A stretch of 64,000 bases of DNA from Sclerurus mexicanus (GCA_013396755.1 VWZF01007071.1:383789-447788); one strand, 5' to 3'. Counted from the stretch's first letter, positions 38,701 through 52,109 are shown. The notes: generated by a model from the sequence alone, not told the origin. Made by a program: numbers and translations.

Positions 38701-39631
38701 ACAGCACCATGAATGGCAGGAGTGGCTGGGGCCCATTTCTATATTTCTAGCAGATGTGCCAAGGGTTGAGGGTATTTCAGTGGGGCTTCTTCCCACATTC
38801 GTGTTGTGATGATTTGTCATGCCTTTGTCCATGTGATGTCTGACTTGTGCGTGGTTTCATGCAGGATGGCCAGCCTGTGTTTGCTTCTATAGAGGTTACA
38901 TTTCAAAAGATCAAATTAAAAGGATTGAAATTCCATGGCCCGGGCATCTCACAGTTATATGAGCTGATGAAATATTGTTCCTATTAGATAATTAGCAGAA
39001 CAAACTATTGCTATTGGTCATGTTACCTTCAATCAGACCTGTAATCCTTCATCATTCTCATGCAGCAAACTCGCTGCTGCAGATTAGGGTTGTACCTGTG
39101 GTGCAAGCGCTGAAAGACATTGCTTTCTAGATCCATTCTGGAATATATGGAGAAATGTTCTCTATTTTTGCTAAAGAAAGAAGATTGTGAGATACTAAGA
39201 AGAAAAACACTGATTTTTTTGTATTCTTAAAGTGCATTGTCAACTTTGGAGAAAACCAAAACAATTTAAGGTGGAAGAAATGAAAATAAAACCCCCATGC
39301 AGACATGTTTCAGACAGGGCCTGCAGTTATGTGTGTTAATACTTGTGTTGTCTTGGGATAGTGGTGCTCAGTGATGCCACTATTTGTATTTAGGAACCTT
39401 TTTTTCATAGTTGATGGGTATCAGTGGTATTTTTTCATAAAAACTCCATGGAGATCTGAGAGTGGAAAGGAAAGCAAATTTTGCTTTAGTGGAGAGAATT
39501 AGGGCTACTGGGGTCTGGTTTGGCATTATATCAACTGTAGTAACCCTCAGCCCCTGTGGAAGAGAGCAGAATTTGGTTGTATGTGTCCTCCTCTTCTCTT
39601 CTAACCATTCCTGTTTATTGTTCAACCACAG
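35768..39631 (+). other. DPF3: DPF3 intron 4
   Basis: A 3.9-kb intron ending TTCAACCACAG. It includes a T/G-rich tract at about 36170-36215. At 38930-39120 an A/T-rich, homeodomain-site-like segment with ATTAGATAATTAGC looks less decayed than its surroundings. No exon candidates with correct phase were recognised. Confidence 0.8.
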
Positions 39632-39727
39632 AGGGTTTTAGAAAATGATGAAAATGCTGATGAAGTGAATGAGGAAGAAGATTTGGAAGAAGATATTCCA
39701 AAACGAAAGAACAGGCCTAGAGGACGG
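39632..39727 (+). CDS. DPF3: DPF3 coding exon 5 (acidic/NLS linker)
   Basis: Thirty-two codons (about residues 144-175) begin RVLENDENADEVNEEEDLEE and end DIPKRKNRPRGR. The exon is phase 0 at both ends, so it could be skipped without a frameshift. The first part is strongly acidic. The end (PKRKNRPRGR) is basic and fits a nuclear localisation signal. Acceptor AACCACAG has a modest pyrimidine tract; donor is GTAGGT. The order acidic stretch, basic stretch, C2H2 finger is characteristic of the d4/DPF family. Confidence 0.97.
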
Positions 39728-40719
39728 GTAGGTGGAGAGTTTATTGGAATGGAAAGGACGGAAGCAAACCTCCGCTTTCTAGTGTATATTTGTTATGTGT
39801 ATTATATATGCAAAGCATGTATCAATGAATATGTGATATTGATAACACTATAGTAATTTTCAGTCATATGGTGATAGATTTTTAATATTTTTTCAGTTTA
39901 TTTTTGTGAATTGCCAAGGCAAAAAAAATATTTTGAGAGTAAAATATTGTGATAAATTTATTTTAATGCTGGAAATTGTAATGTAAACTGTAATAATTAT
40001 GCTGATATCCTGGTATTACAATGCTCCTTAAAACAGCATTTACTAATTACAGAAAAGCAACAAATTCAGTCATGACAGCCAAAAATGTATTAATAAATGT
40101 AACTTGAATGGTGTTAATAAGTTTTGCAGCTTTCTCCAGGGTAGCATTTTGTGGACGACACTGGCCCTCTTGAGCCCATGGCAAATCTTCCATTTGCTTA
40201 AAATGGGCAATATTTTATTCTTAGGGGACTCTGTGTCCCTTCTTTTACCTAAGATATCTTCACAATTCATCAGGTTACCAGTCAAGTAATGAGGCCAACA
40301 TTTTAAAACTTAGAATCAACATTTTCAATTATGGCCCTGTAAGCCAGGCATCTAAATGAACACAATCAGAAGTTTTGAGCATTTTCATCTCTCTTTGGCT
40401 CCAATGGATGCTGCAGGGGCACAAGAGCTCTAGAAGCACCTTTTGATGTGTTTATAGAAGTCAAGCAAGAAGGGCCACATTTTAGGCCAAATGAGCAGAA
40501 AATAATAGCTTTTGAATGAGAGACATGAAACCACATTGAATACTCGCAATGTACTTATGCATCAGACCCTCTCTTTTGGTTTCTTCTGTTGTTGTGTTGT
40601 TTCAGTTTTCTGCTCCTCTTTATTATGGAGCTTAAGTCCTTTAATATAAGATCAAAGCACTTTAATAATTGGATAAGTATATATTTCACCTTCCTTATTC
40701 TCAAAATCACCTGAACCAG

Positions 40720-40741
40720 TTTCTTTCTTTCTTTCTTTCTT
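40720..40741. repeat. (TTTC)n microsatellite
   Basis: Five to six TTTC units end two bases before an AG dinucleotide. They form an uninterrupted polypyrimidine tract for a potential splice acceptor at 40743. Confidence 0.9.
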
Positions 40742-40743
40742 AG

Positions 40744-40782
40744 CCAAAGACCCCCACCTGGAAAAAAATTTTCCAGAAAAAT
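40744..40782 (+). CDS. DPF3: Possible 39-nt in-frame DPF3 microexon
   Basis: The segment lies between a (TTTC)n-TTAG acceptor and a strong donor, AAT|GTAAGT. It is exactly 13 codons, open in the required phase 0, and would insert PKTPTWKKIFQKN between exons 5 and 6, extending the basic linker just before the C2H2 finger. Evidence is limited to splice-site quality, length divisible by three and an open frame. I do not recognise the peptide from known DPF isoforms, so a chance arrangement is quite possible. Confidence 0.35.
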
Positions 40783-43700
40783 GTAAGTTTCAGAAAATTT
40801 GTATGAACCAGTAACCAAAACCAGGAGATAGAATCAATACATGCACACAAGCTTGACTGTAGTGATCAACTAATATTCCAGGCTAACAACTCTTTTCTTA
40901 TAAGTTGCTCTCACATAAATTGCGCATGCTGGTCAGGGTGACTGAAAGGAAGCAAATAGCTAAGCGAGATATACTGCTCAAGAGAAGGGAATTCAGTGCA
41001 TTCATATATCTCAGACCTCACAAATGAAGCTCTAAAGTTATTGTTACATGCAAAGTTTTATTTCCCTGTCCAGGAAAATGTTACAGAATAACTCTATTAT
41101 TTTTTCTCTGTTACTGTAGTGGAGGGAGTTGGAGGGTACTAGATGTCCCATTCATTTTAAAGCATGAATTTATGTGTCATTTTCTGCCCTAGAGTCGGCC
41201 CCCTGTTAAGTACAGGAGCAGCTGGATCTCTTGCTTTTTTCTTGCAACTAACTCCTGCTTTGCTAGTGCCCTGGCTTCTTTCAGTGCAAAAAAGAGAAGT
41301 CTGAAGAGTGCCAAATACTTTGAGCAGTTTTTGTTTTTATTTGATGGCATCAATAACCAAAGCAAAATGTGGTAGAAATTGGGATTTTAGAATTAGGGCC
41401 AGGTTATCTAGCTGTTGAAAAGTGGTAAGCCTGAATTGCTTCTGGTCACAACTGTTTCACCGCTTTTCTAAAAAACAGCCCTTTTCTAATGTGAGCCTGA
41501 CCCAATATAGGGAATTGAGGCTAAGGATTTGAAATTAGGGGACATGAAACCTGGGCAGCTCTTTGTTTCTGGGAAGGAGTCGGTTAGAGTATTTTTAGAG
41601 GGCAAAAGAGGGGAAGGACATGCATAGGAAACTAGATCCTGCAGAGTGTGACCTTTGGGGATTCAGAGAAGGAGTGACAGCATCAACACAGGATTAATGC
41701 GATGGAATTACTGCTTTGGACTTTCCAAGTTGCACATGCCCCTTCTTTTCCCTACAGCATGATTTTATTTTTATTCCTGGACTCTCCATCTGTCCCTTTG
41801 GCTACTCTTTCTGGCTGCTTCAGGGCTGCTTCAAGGCTGCTGTGCCATGGCTTCCAGGCCTCACATGTCAAGTCTTGTAGTCTTTCCTGCATCCCATCAG
41901 GAGAGTGAAGGCAGTCATGGATGACTGAATCTGACAGCCTGGAGCACTGACAGCAAGCACAGGGCACTCAGTTTAGTGCCTCTGGGGCAGCTGCTTGGTT
42001 TCCTTTCCCCTCAAAGCTAGCTCTGAAACCGTGGGGGCATTAGGAAGGACACTGAAGGCCAAAGAGGTGGATTCACAGTGGGAGATTTTTAGTATCTTTG
42101 CTTTGAGCATCATTGTAGTAGGAGCTGGGATGGGTAGTTTGCCAGGATATATGAGGTGAATGCAGCTGCACCTGTACAGATTGTCTGCTCGTCAGCTGGA
42201 TATCCCATGGGACAATTTCAAAGGCACTAAAGACATTTAGGAACCCAAGTCCCATCGAAAGTGTTCACTGTGCTCACTGCATGAAAAAGTGTATCTGACA
42301 TTGTGGTCACAACATGAATGGTGTACCCCTGCGTTGTGTAGAGAACAGTTTGAAGGGCAACAGCTGGCTGTAAGACTAGTGAAATCTGAGCAACAAACCT
42401 TAAATTGCTGTCCTACTCTGAAAGGTGCTCATGTAAAAATAGTACCTTCTTACTCAACAGATACGTTCCCAATGTGTAAATAGAATCAGAGTTACTAACT
42501 AGTGACAAATATGACTTTACATCTTTTTCACAGCCCTGAAAAACCAATGCAGCTGGTAGAATAGGGAAATTAGACCCTAATCCAGCTACCAGCAGAAATA
42601 TTTATTAAGGACCAATCACTTGTTTCTGTGAAGACTCTCTAAAGAGTTGAGGGTTGTATAGGAGCTGCCATGGACTGAAATTCAGGTTGCAGCACATTTT
42701 GCCGTAGTGAGGGAAGAAAGGAACTCACCTGGGATTGATTTCATTGCCCAAAGAGGGCTTACCGAGCTGGCAGTCAGAGAGAAAATACTGCAGACTAGTA
42801 AGAAGATTTTATGTGATATGGTCAGTAAAATAGTTTCCACCGAATGATTGTTGCTGGGGCCTTTTCCAGGGTGAAAACTGCTTTTCAGTTCACCCTTACA
42901 AATCTTGCTCTGCACATGTATGCTGGTCTGCAGAGAGGTCTTTGCAGAAGGCAGAGTTGTACTTGTCATACCTAATGGTGCTTACCCCATCCAGACAGCT
43001 GCAAGTTCACGTCTTTTCTTCAGGACTGCTTTAAGAGTTAGCCCTGAGCAATCCCAGGGAAACAAGGTGTAAAGTTTTTACAAATCCCTGTTTTGACAGA
43101 CTTTGTCAAACCAGTGTAAAACTTTTCTTGTTCCTTCTCTTTAGATGTTCAATGGAATGCAGCTCTAACAATGCTAGTTCTGTTTTAAATGCTTAGAAGA
43201 GTGACAGAATTTCTACGGCCCCTTTCTATCTGGGTACTAATATTCCCAGAATTTCTACACCTTTTCCAGTTTTACCTAACAAAGCTCTGTCCCTTTCTTA
43301 TTTTCACATGCAAAAGCTTGCAAGAGTTGAGTCAGGTGCCCTTGTGTAAAGTGAGGAATATCAACAGTTTAATAAGAAGAGCAGCAGAAGCAATTCTGTG
43401 CTTTTATCCAGGAATAGACTAGCTAGCAGAATTATTAAAGGGCTAGTGAGCCATCCATCTGTGATCACTTCCTCTAACAAAGGTCAAGTCTAAAATGTCA
43501 TTTATAGACTATACATTAGTGAACATGAAAGAATTGAAGGCCTTGGCTCAGTTCCCAGTTCCACATCACGGCCTCCATCATAGGACAGATATGAGCTGTC
43601 CCCTTGTTGGCATCTCAGCTGAGAAGAGTCAGGACCAAGAAGTTTTGATGCTGAATTCCGTTCTCACACCTGGAACTCACGCCAGATCAGTCGGTGCTGT

Positions 43701-44370
43701 GGAGAAGCAGAGCTTTTCAGTTTCCAGAGCTGCCAGTTTGGTCCATTGTAGGAACACAGAACTGCAAAGAGACCTTTCTGGGTACTTCCTTTTGTTGCAG
43801 GTAGCCACGTTGCCTAATCTTTTCCACTAACTGACCAAAGCTCCCTATTATAATTAGCCATGGTATCTTTGTCCCAGCAGGCCATTTCAAAACACTGCTT
43901 TTCAGCTAGTAAAGAAAACACGACAACATAAACAACCCCCCTTTGAAAATATTAAAGGAAATAATTTGACCTCTCTTTTATTTTGGGCCTGTTTTCTGGC
44001 TGATTTAATGTTTGTATTTATCCTCTAACACCTGTTCATCTATTGACTCGTTCATATTCAGTTAAGCAAGGTATTTGAACATCTTCAGAAATGAATGTGT
44101 AACGATATTCGACTGAATATGTGCTGGCAGTGACCTACTGCTATGGGTGAACAGTTTGGGCTATCTGTGGAGAGGATCTCCATTGCATTGCAAGGTTCAC
44201 TAACATAGTGCGTATCTTAGGAGATGAAGGGTCAAGACCACCTTTGAGAAATCTGTATGGAAGCTGAGGATCTATTTAGTTTATATTGCACATTTTTTAT
44301 AGGAGGGTGAGGGGCACAAGGAGACCTGAGGGGTGATGGAATAATGCTAACATTCCTCTTGTCCTTGCAG

Positions 44371-44449
44371 GCTCGGGGATCTGGAGGTGGCAGGAGAAGG
44401 AATGATGCTGCCTCCCAGGATGATCATGACAAACCCTATGTTTGTGACA
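44371..44449 (+). CDS. DPF3: DPF3 coding exon 6 (start of C2H2 finger)
   Basis: The exon encodes about residues 176-201: ARGSGGGRRRNDAASQDDHD followed by KPYVCD. It begins on a codon boundary and ends with one base (A) of the next codon. The first cysteine of the C2H2 zinc finger is the penultimate complete codon; the second is in exon 7. Acceptor CTTGTCCTTGCAG and donor GTAAGT are strong. The glycine/arginine-rich start differs slightly from the mammalian protein. The finger is therefore split by an intron exactly within its CxxC, where an alternative exon lies 312 nt downstream. Confidence 0.97.
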
Positions 44450-44761
44450 GTAAGTAGCACCCAGACAGCTGATTCTGCTTCCAGCCTGGTCCTACCAGCT
44501 CAGTGCACTCAGGGCTTCATCTTTTCCCTTCCAGCAAAATATTCTGCTGCTCTCTGACTTGCATGTTTGCCACATGCTGCTGCTGCTGCTCTTGGTATTT
44601 TTGCATGAAGGAAATAAAATTAAGTCCTCGGCAAGACTCCAATTCCCCTTGCCCTTTAATAAATCATCTTTTACATTTTCTTTCTCTTTTTCTGGCTTCT
44701 CTGCCTTTTGTCTTCTTTCCCCCCATGTAAGTTTCACCCTCTATTTCTTTCTCTGTTTCAG

Positions 44762-44803
44762 ATAGTTACAAACAAAAGCATAACTCAAAAATCTCCGACA
44801 AAG
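44762..44803 (+). CDS. DPF3: Alternative 42-nt DPF3 exon inside the C2H2 finger
   Basis: A long polypyrimidine tract ending TTTCTCTGTTTCAG precedes a 42-nt segment, followed by donor AAAG|GTACTT. The segment is phase 1 at both ends and open. When included, the Ile of CDICGKRY is replaced by NSYKQKHNSKISDKV, a net gain of 14 residues. This parallels the alternative insert beginning NSFKQKH that I recall from other DPF-family isoforms, which argues strongly against chance. Inclusion would change the zinc-binding spacing from Cx2C to Cx16C and so should disable or remodel the finger. The short distance from exon 6 and the very long intron after it fit a regulated cassette exon. Confidence 0.82.
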
Positions 44804-47765
44804 GTACTTCACCCTCATTGTATCTCTTGATATATTTGGTGATTCTCTTTCCTTCAGTCCTTTTGAAATCTCACTGGGCTAAATTCTGAAGGTCTTATTC
44901 TTATCTCTCACTCAGAAAGTACTCTTGTGGCATCATTAAAGGTTGAGCCCTTCTAAGAAACAAACATCTGAAATGCTTTGTTTTGATACATATTCCCCTT
45001 GAATATGGTCATGCTGTTTGACATCTTGCAGTTGGACTGCAGGTTAAGTAAGGCATTGCCCCAACTGAAAAATTATACTAGAGCCCAATGCTGACACTGA
45101 AGGAGGATACCAGAGTCCTAGGAAGAGGGAAAAATCTGCTACTTGTTATGGTTTGAGGTTTTTTTATAGTCTAGTCCTTGGTGCTTTCCTTCTTCTTTTG
45201 ATACTCTTTTTTGCTTCACTATGTCATTTCTTTGAAGGGCACTTATCTTACCCACATGTTTTTCTTTTGAAGCATCCCATTCTAAGGCTTTCTGTTGAGT
45301 GTACATGCAATTGTAATTTGTGCTACCAGGTGCCTTCTAGCCTATAAGAAAATATCCTAACAAAAGTTAATAGCAATAGGCGAATAGTAGATCTTCACTT
45401 CTGTGATCCAAAACTGTTTGATGGTTTTGAGGACAGCTAGCATCCCCCTTTTTCTACTATTTACCTATCTTGAGTCACCAGCCTAAAAAGAATAACCTTT
45501 ACTACATCAATCTATGGGGGTATTTTCTGCTTATTTTTAAAAGCATGAAGAAATAAGGAGTATGAGTGGTAAATAAGAACTATATTCCATGCAATGAAAT
45601 CATGTTCCTGTAAGGTGAGACCAGGTGACTGCACTGTACAGTGATGGATATGTTAGGTATTTTGCTTCAGAAAGGTGAATATTTCAAGGGCAGTGAGAAG
45701 AAACAGAAAGACCTGCACATGAATAGGACTGCCTAAACACATGATCAAGGAGGAAGAGATCTTTAAAATATGAAGAGTCAGAAGATTCATGTTGTGGTTA
45801 AATAGCTGTCCTGGGTGGTGTGTTGGAAGAACTAAAATGTATCTTCTAAAGACTTCTCTGAGAGCCTGGGATGTATCTCGCTGAAACGCACAGGTTTCCT
45901 CTGCTGGTATATGCATAACTTTCTGTATCTCTTTCTGAAACATCCTTCTAAATCCAAGGACAATTGTCAGTGGTGATAATTTTGAACATAATGACTTTTT
46001 ATTGCCTCATCTTGCATTGCTTTTGGGTTTTACCAAGTACTCACAACATGCATAGTAGTGACTTGCACAGAGTAGATTAAACATCGAAGATATCAAAGCA
46101 GGCAGCAGAAATCTGGCCTGAAGTCAAAGAGCCTCGTACATTGTTGTATTGATGGAATTTTGCCTTGGCTTATATTTTGGAGCATAAACTTGCCCTTTGG
46201 TTTTGGAAATATAAACTTTCCTATTTCATTTGGCTGATACATTTCAGTTTTAGGAAACTTACAGTTAGACTCATAAGGAGCTCTGGAATCCAGACTTCAC
46301 ACAGTGATTCCACCTTTTCCATTGTAGATAGCTCAGAAAAGGGTTATGTGATGGCAGAACTCTTTTACTTGACTGTGGAGCAGAAGGAAGGAACTGTCCC
46401 AGTTGTAATGTTATCATCCTGAAGTAGTATCCTGTCCTTGTTAACTTTCTATAGAAATATTACATACAATTAATGATGAATAATTGGCTTATTCTCAAAG
46501 CCTCTTTCCTACTTGGGTAGATTTCTTAAATCGATTTTTTTTCTTTGAAATTATTTGCTAAGTATTTTTATAGATAAAACTCAATCTAATCGTGGTAGGT
46601 TAGAAATTGGCTTGCAGTACTCCATGAGCATATGTTTTGGGCATATAGGTTTGTTTTATGTGGAAACATGCAGGTGAAAAACAGTGAATGTGTTTCCGGT
46701 TTGGGAAAACATGATTCCTTCAATCACATTATTGGTATAAATAATTACCTTAATGGGTAAACAGTTTACTTTTTCTGTATATTGTTTAACTTTCCTCCAG
46801 GTTGCTTTTTCTGCAAGCATTCTGATACTTGAGTTTTGAAAATGACCGCAAAGAGGAAAGCATAAACACAGCTAAACCAAATTAATTTTCTTATTAAACT
46901 GCATGGGCACAAAAAATTATTTGTAGTGAAGAACTACTTTGCTCTTTTGTCATATTTGCGCATTCATATTTATGTGAAAGAAGAGTATCTCACCAGGTTT
47001 TATCAGTAATAGAAAGGTTATAGGAAACAAATTAGCCTGTGCATCAGTGAGATGATGCAATACCCAGCTGATACTGCCCCTTGTGTTGGAAGATAGCAGT
47101 ATTATTTCTGAAAAGGCTTGCCTTTTTTGTAAGAGGCATTCAGCTATACACGAGCATTAAACTTGGTCCCAATATTAAAACTGAGTGGAAATAGGGAATT
47201 TCTATATGGAAGAAGGTTTTCAAAGCTCAAAATGTTTTGTCATCCTGTGCTTTTAAAAAAGAGTGGTTGATTGCTTCTTTTGTGGAATGTAATATTCTTA
47301 AATGCTTCAGTTGATTTTATTGAGCATATATTGTATGAGAAGTTCAGAATAAAACATTTGACCAAAGCGTCAATAAAATTGCTAGAATAATCATGAAATG
47401 CATTGTTTCATAAAATCAAGTAGAAAACTTGTTGGTCAGACTTTCAACCAGTTGCACTGGATAGTGTTGTGCCTTGAGCTCCCTTGGGATTAATGTTTTG
47501 ATAATGAAAGTGGCAGATCAGCCTGGTGTGATATGGGTATAGACTGGAAATGGTACCATAGCCAAACGGCTCAGCAGCTGTATGAGACCAGCCCCAAACA
47601 CAGCTTGAACACCTGGCTAGAACATACAGCAGCTGCCTCAAAAGACAGTGAAAAGTAGAGCTTGAGGAGCAAAGCGAAGCCTCTGATGTCAAGCAAGAGA
47701 AGTGGAAGATATGACACCCCCACTGTCCATGATAAACTGGGCACGTGTTTTTCAAAAGATGGACA

Positions 47766-47786
47766 GAATGAATGAATGAATGAATG
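47766..47786. repeat. (GAAT)n microsatellite
   Basis: About five GAAT units in tandem within intron 6. Confidence 0.9.
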
Positions 47787-50418
47787 CCTACATGTCTAAT
47801 AAGAATTGATGTTATGTTGCTGTCAAATATTCAGCTGTGGAACCATTATTCTTATCAATAAGTCTTCTTAAAAATCCTTCTACTATTTTCATTGCATATT
47901 ATGTATTATTTAATACTTTTTAAAAAGAACAGCCATTTCTGAAGTTTTATCTAAAATTTGTATTCTGGTTTAAAAGTTGAAATCAGTTGTAGCACCTGAG
48001 CTTCATGACTTCAAATGTCTACTTCCTTTAGCCAGAGCAGTTGGTTTGTGCTGAATCCCTGCAACTTATTGACTTTCCTGCTCTCCCTCCTCATTTGTCT
48101 GCTTTCATTCTCCTCAAGGTCCCATGGAGACATGGGACTATGTTCCACCTATGTCTTCCGTCCCCTTATCTTTGGAAGATTTCTTTTGCCCATCTCTAAA
48201 AGGAATTGTTTCTTTTTCTTTTACCAGTATGTCCTTGTCTCCTTTTAGTTTCATCCCCATATAAACTCCTATCTTAGCATAGTAACTTATATTTGTATCA
48301 CATCTTTTTTTTTCACAGTCCCTCTGAGGCTGAGCTATGCATTCTGATCCATTTCTTGTGCAAAATGAGAATTAACCGAAACTATCCTATGATCTCTAAT
48401 GGGTCAGTGACTAATGCAACATTGTATGTATGCAAAGACACTGATAATATAGTGTTTTGTAGAAGCTGATTCTTTTGTCAAGAACTTAATTTTTGGGTTT
48501 CTCTAGTTATTTAACCTATATTTTCTCTGCTACAGTCTAAGACTAACAGTCCTTGCACTGTTCTCAATGGATAACAATGTCTTCTATGTCCATAAACAGT
48601 TACTGGGACTTCTTCTAGACGTGTTTTCATCAGCTTGTTTACTAAGCTTGTTTCCTTTATCTGCAAAAACTCCAAAGGGTCTTTTTTAAGTAGTAGTGGC
48701 AAAAACTAAGTTGAATGTACTGTTCAGAGGATACAAGCATTTCAGAAGATGAGTGGTCATCATTTACATGTAGTTACAATTACTTAGAGAAATTGGATTT
48801 ATGCAACTTGCTCCATTATGTGTCTGTGAGATGTACAGAGATGACTGACCTAACAGGTTGTTTAGTAAAGCCTTCTTCAGTGCAAGATGCTCCTCTCCAG
48901 TGCTGTGTCATGTTTCAGTGGCAAAGGAGTTTTCATCCTTGTCCACCATGTGTGTTCATATTTAATACATTTGCTATAGCTTCTTGTTCCTTCCTGTTCA
49001 ATCTGTTTCTCTTGAGGCAGATTATCTATCATATTTAGTTTCCTCATTATACTGCTTTATCCTGTTTATACTGTGTTTTATTTATTTATACTAGATGTCA
49101 TATTAATAATTACTAATTAAATTAGTTTGAAAGAATTCTGATCAATGAACCTCATATGATATATTTTTACTATTATTTCAGTATTTCCAACAATCCATTC
49201 TCTGCATGTTTGATTCTTTCACTCTCTATTCCACTCTTCAAATGAATGATAAAACCATAGGCAAGCATTGGGTCCAAACAGCACTCTTTCAGATGCTTGA
49301 AGATGCAGAAAGGTGCCTTGTGAAGTTTAAAAAAATTGGACTCCTAATTCTCATTGATTTCAGCTGGAGGTAAAACTAAACTGTTTTCCCTAAATAACCC
49401 ACTAAGTGCCTATCTGCTTGTGTTGTGCCTGTAGATCATATAAGGCTTGGTCCCTAAATGAACACTTTGAACTTGTCATTGAATTACTAATAATTATTCA
49501 GAATATGGATTTGTTTTTAAAAATGCTTGACTCCACATCCAAATTAGTATAGCTTGAAACATCCTCCTGCTTTTACTCTAAGTTCATCATCCAGCTGGGC
49601 ATGAAAATGCCATTATTTTGAGGTTAATTATTTCCTTCCCCATCACCTTTCTCTGCTAAACATATTGTAGGTTCTGCCAACAGAAGTCTTCCGATAGCTT
49701 AAGTGATTTAATATGAACAGATTCCACCGAATTTCAGTTGGTACAGAGAATCTCTCTCTTTTAGTTTCCTTAGAAAATCCCAGTTAAATGTTATATTGTT
49801 CTAGCATGACTTGCCAAATGCAATTCCATGAGGCCTATTCTTAGGAACTATTTTACTGTATTTGTTCACAAAGTGACAGCTCTAGTAATTTCCTGGCTAA
49901 CTTCACCTGTCTTCTTTGTCATCTCCTTGAAATGGTCCTGATCCTGTCAAACATGTCATTGATTCTCTGGAAGGTTTTCTGGAATACAAAAGGCCTACCA
50001 GATAAATACTGATTTAACTTGATTTTTACCAGTTATCTGAGACCTAATCTGCTGTCTTAATTCTTACTGTGAATGATTCCAACACTACTAACTGTTGCTC
50101 CTTAGGACAGACCTTTGGTTAAATTTCACAATTTCAAGCTGATTTGAAAATGCTTTGATTATAGCATTATATTTTTACATGCTTCTCATAATCTGTGTCA
50201 TGACTTCAACTTCCCTTTAAACTATTAGCCCTTTAAATCCTAAATCGTCTCCTGGTATTATCCTTTCTAGGGAATCCCTAAGCAGTTAAGCAGTAAGATC
50301 TAGAAAAAGATGATTGTTCAGAAGAACCCAACTAACAACTCTCCCACTCTAGTTGCTATGCTTGGCTTCTGTTGACTACATGACTAGTAGAAAAGACAAG
50401 GTTAGAGAGGCAAGGTCA

Positions 50419-50473
50419 TTTTTTTTTATTTTTATTTTTTATTTTTATTTTTTTAATTTTTTTTAATTAATAT
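50419..50473. repeat. A/T low-complexity tract
   Basis: Runs of T with single A interruptions, approximating (TTTTTA)n, followed by TTAATTAATATTG. Confidence 0.9.
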
Positions 50474-52109
50474 TGAATAACACAGATCTGGAGTATAGCA
50501 CATGGTAAGAGTGGAACAGAGTTGACTCTGATAGTTAAACATTTTCTTCTTACATAGGAAACCTCTTTTCTCCTTTGCTCCTGCCAGCAATCCATTTATT
50601 GAAATGTGCACCGGTGCGTTGTTGACCTGGGCATATTTTGCACTGGGGTTCAACATTACTGTGATCTTAATTCAGGAGATAGATTCTGGGACTTGTCCTC
50701 TGGGGGCATTGGAACAAGGACTATTCTGTACCTACAGAAAATTCCCTATGGAATGGGTTACTAAATAGCTTCTCTAATACTAGTGGTGTATAGCATGGCA
50801 GTACTGATCAGAGAGGGACAGAAGTAATGCTTTTCCATCAGTGGAGGTCAAAACGCACTCTTAGTGTTTAAATCTCTAGATGTGCCAGAGTGTGAACATA
50901 GCAGTAACAGGAGAGAACACATTACCAAACCAGTGCAAAACAAGAATTTTTTTTAATAATTTTTCTTTTTTGGAGTGGAGTGAATGGTAGGACAGGAAGA
51001 TAACTTTAAGGAATGACTGTCTGCCAGCAGTTAACTCAAGATTTAGTATTTGACAAAGCCTAGCTGAGAAGACAGAATGGGAGGCAAAGGAGAAAAGCAA
51101 AGAAACATGATGAGGGGGACAAAATTCAGTGATCAAAAAGAAAAAAAAAAAGGCAGCACGTACTCCCACAATTTCCTGTTTCCACTAAAAACATGGATTG
51201 TTTCCTTCTGTCTCATACATGGTGACAGATTGTGCAAAATGTATGTGGAGAGCTGGCTGGAACATAGCTCACAGGCTGCCAAGCACCAAATGTGTAAAAA
51301 TTTCAAAATGACAGCAACACAGCCATTAGATGTTTGATGAAGAAGTCTTTTAAGTCATAGGTTCCAAATCTCCTTTTTACAGGGGAAGTATTTTATATTA
51401 ATTTTGCTTACTGAGAAACGTAAACAGAGTGAGAATTTGCTTATCCAAAGAATTGCAGGCTGTTAGAGGCCAGAACTTAGGAGAGAGCTTTCTTTTATGA
51501 AACACTCAATGCTTGTGATTATACTGTCTGTAAATTATGTTTTCCCCCCATAAGACAGTTGTGTAATATCTTCATTTCAGTCTTCAAATTGGAAGGAAAG
51601 TGGCATTCATCATAGGCGTATCTGGTGGCCTAATAAAATCTCTCCCTCTTTCCCATTTGTGGCATTTGATCTACACTGCTGTATTACTGCTTACTTACCC
51701 AGCTTGTTCCTAAGACAGTATTCACACCAGGTAATAGCAAAAATAAATCCTTTGAATACCAAAGGAATTGGAGTGGGTTACATTCTACAAACTCACACTG
51801 TTTTCATTGGGCTTGGCTACCTAATTAAAGATCAAGGCAACTTTGCAGTGTTGAGATTCAGCATGAAATCTATCACATGCAAAGATGATGAGCCTATCCA
51901 GTAAGGAAAATTAAAGGATAAAAGTCAAAGTTGCTGTAAGTCAAGGCCACTCGGCAAAGTTTATGAAAGGCACACTCTCACTTCCTATGTGTGAGATGCA
52001 GAGCGTTAAGAACTAATCAACACCATACATTTCAGACTGGGAAAACCAGTTCTCATTATGCTTTTGTCAGCTCCAAGAATGAGAAAGATGTGATGTAAGC
52101 ACTGGTGTG

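Larger units (their letters stand above)
39728..44370 (+). other. DPF3: DPF3 intron 5
   Basis: A 4.6-kb intron from GTAGGT to GTCCTTGCAG. It contains the (TTTC)n tract and possible 39-nt microexon at 40720-40782. The remainder is ordinary intronic sequence without recognised repeats. Confidence 0.8.
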
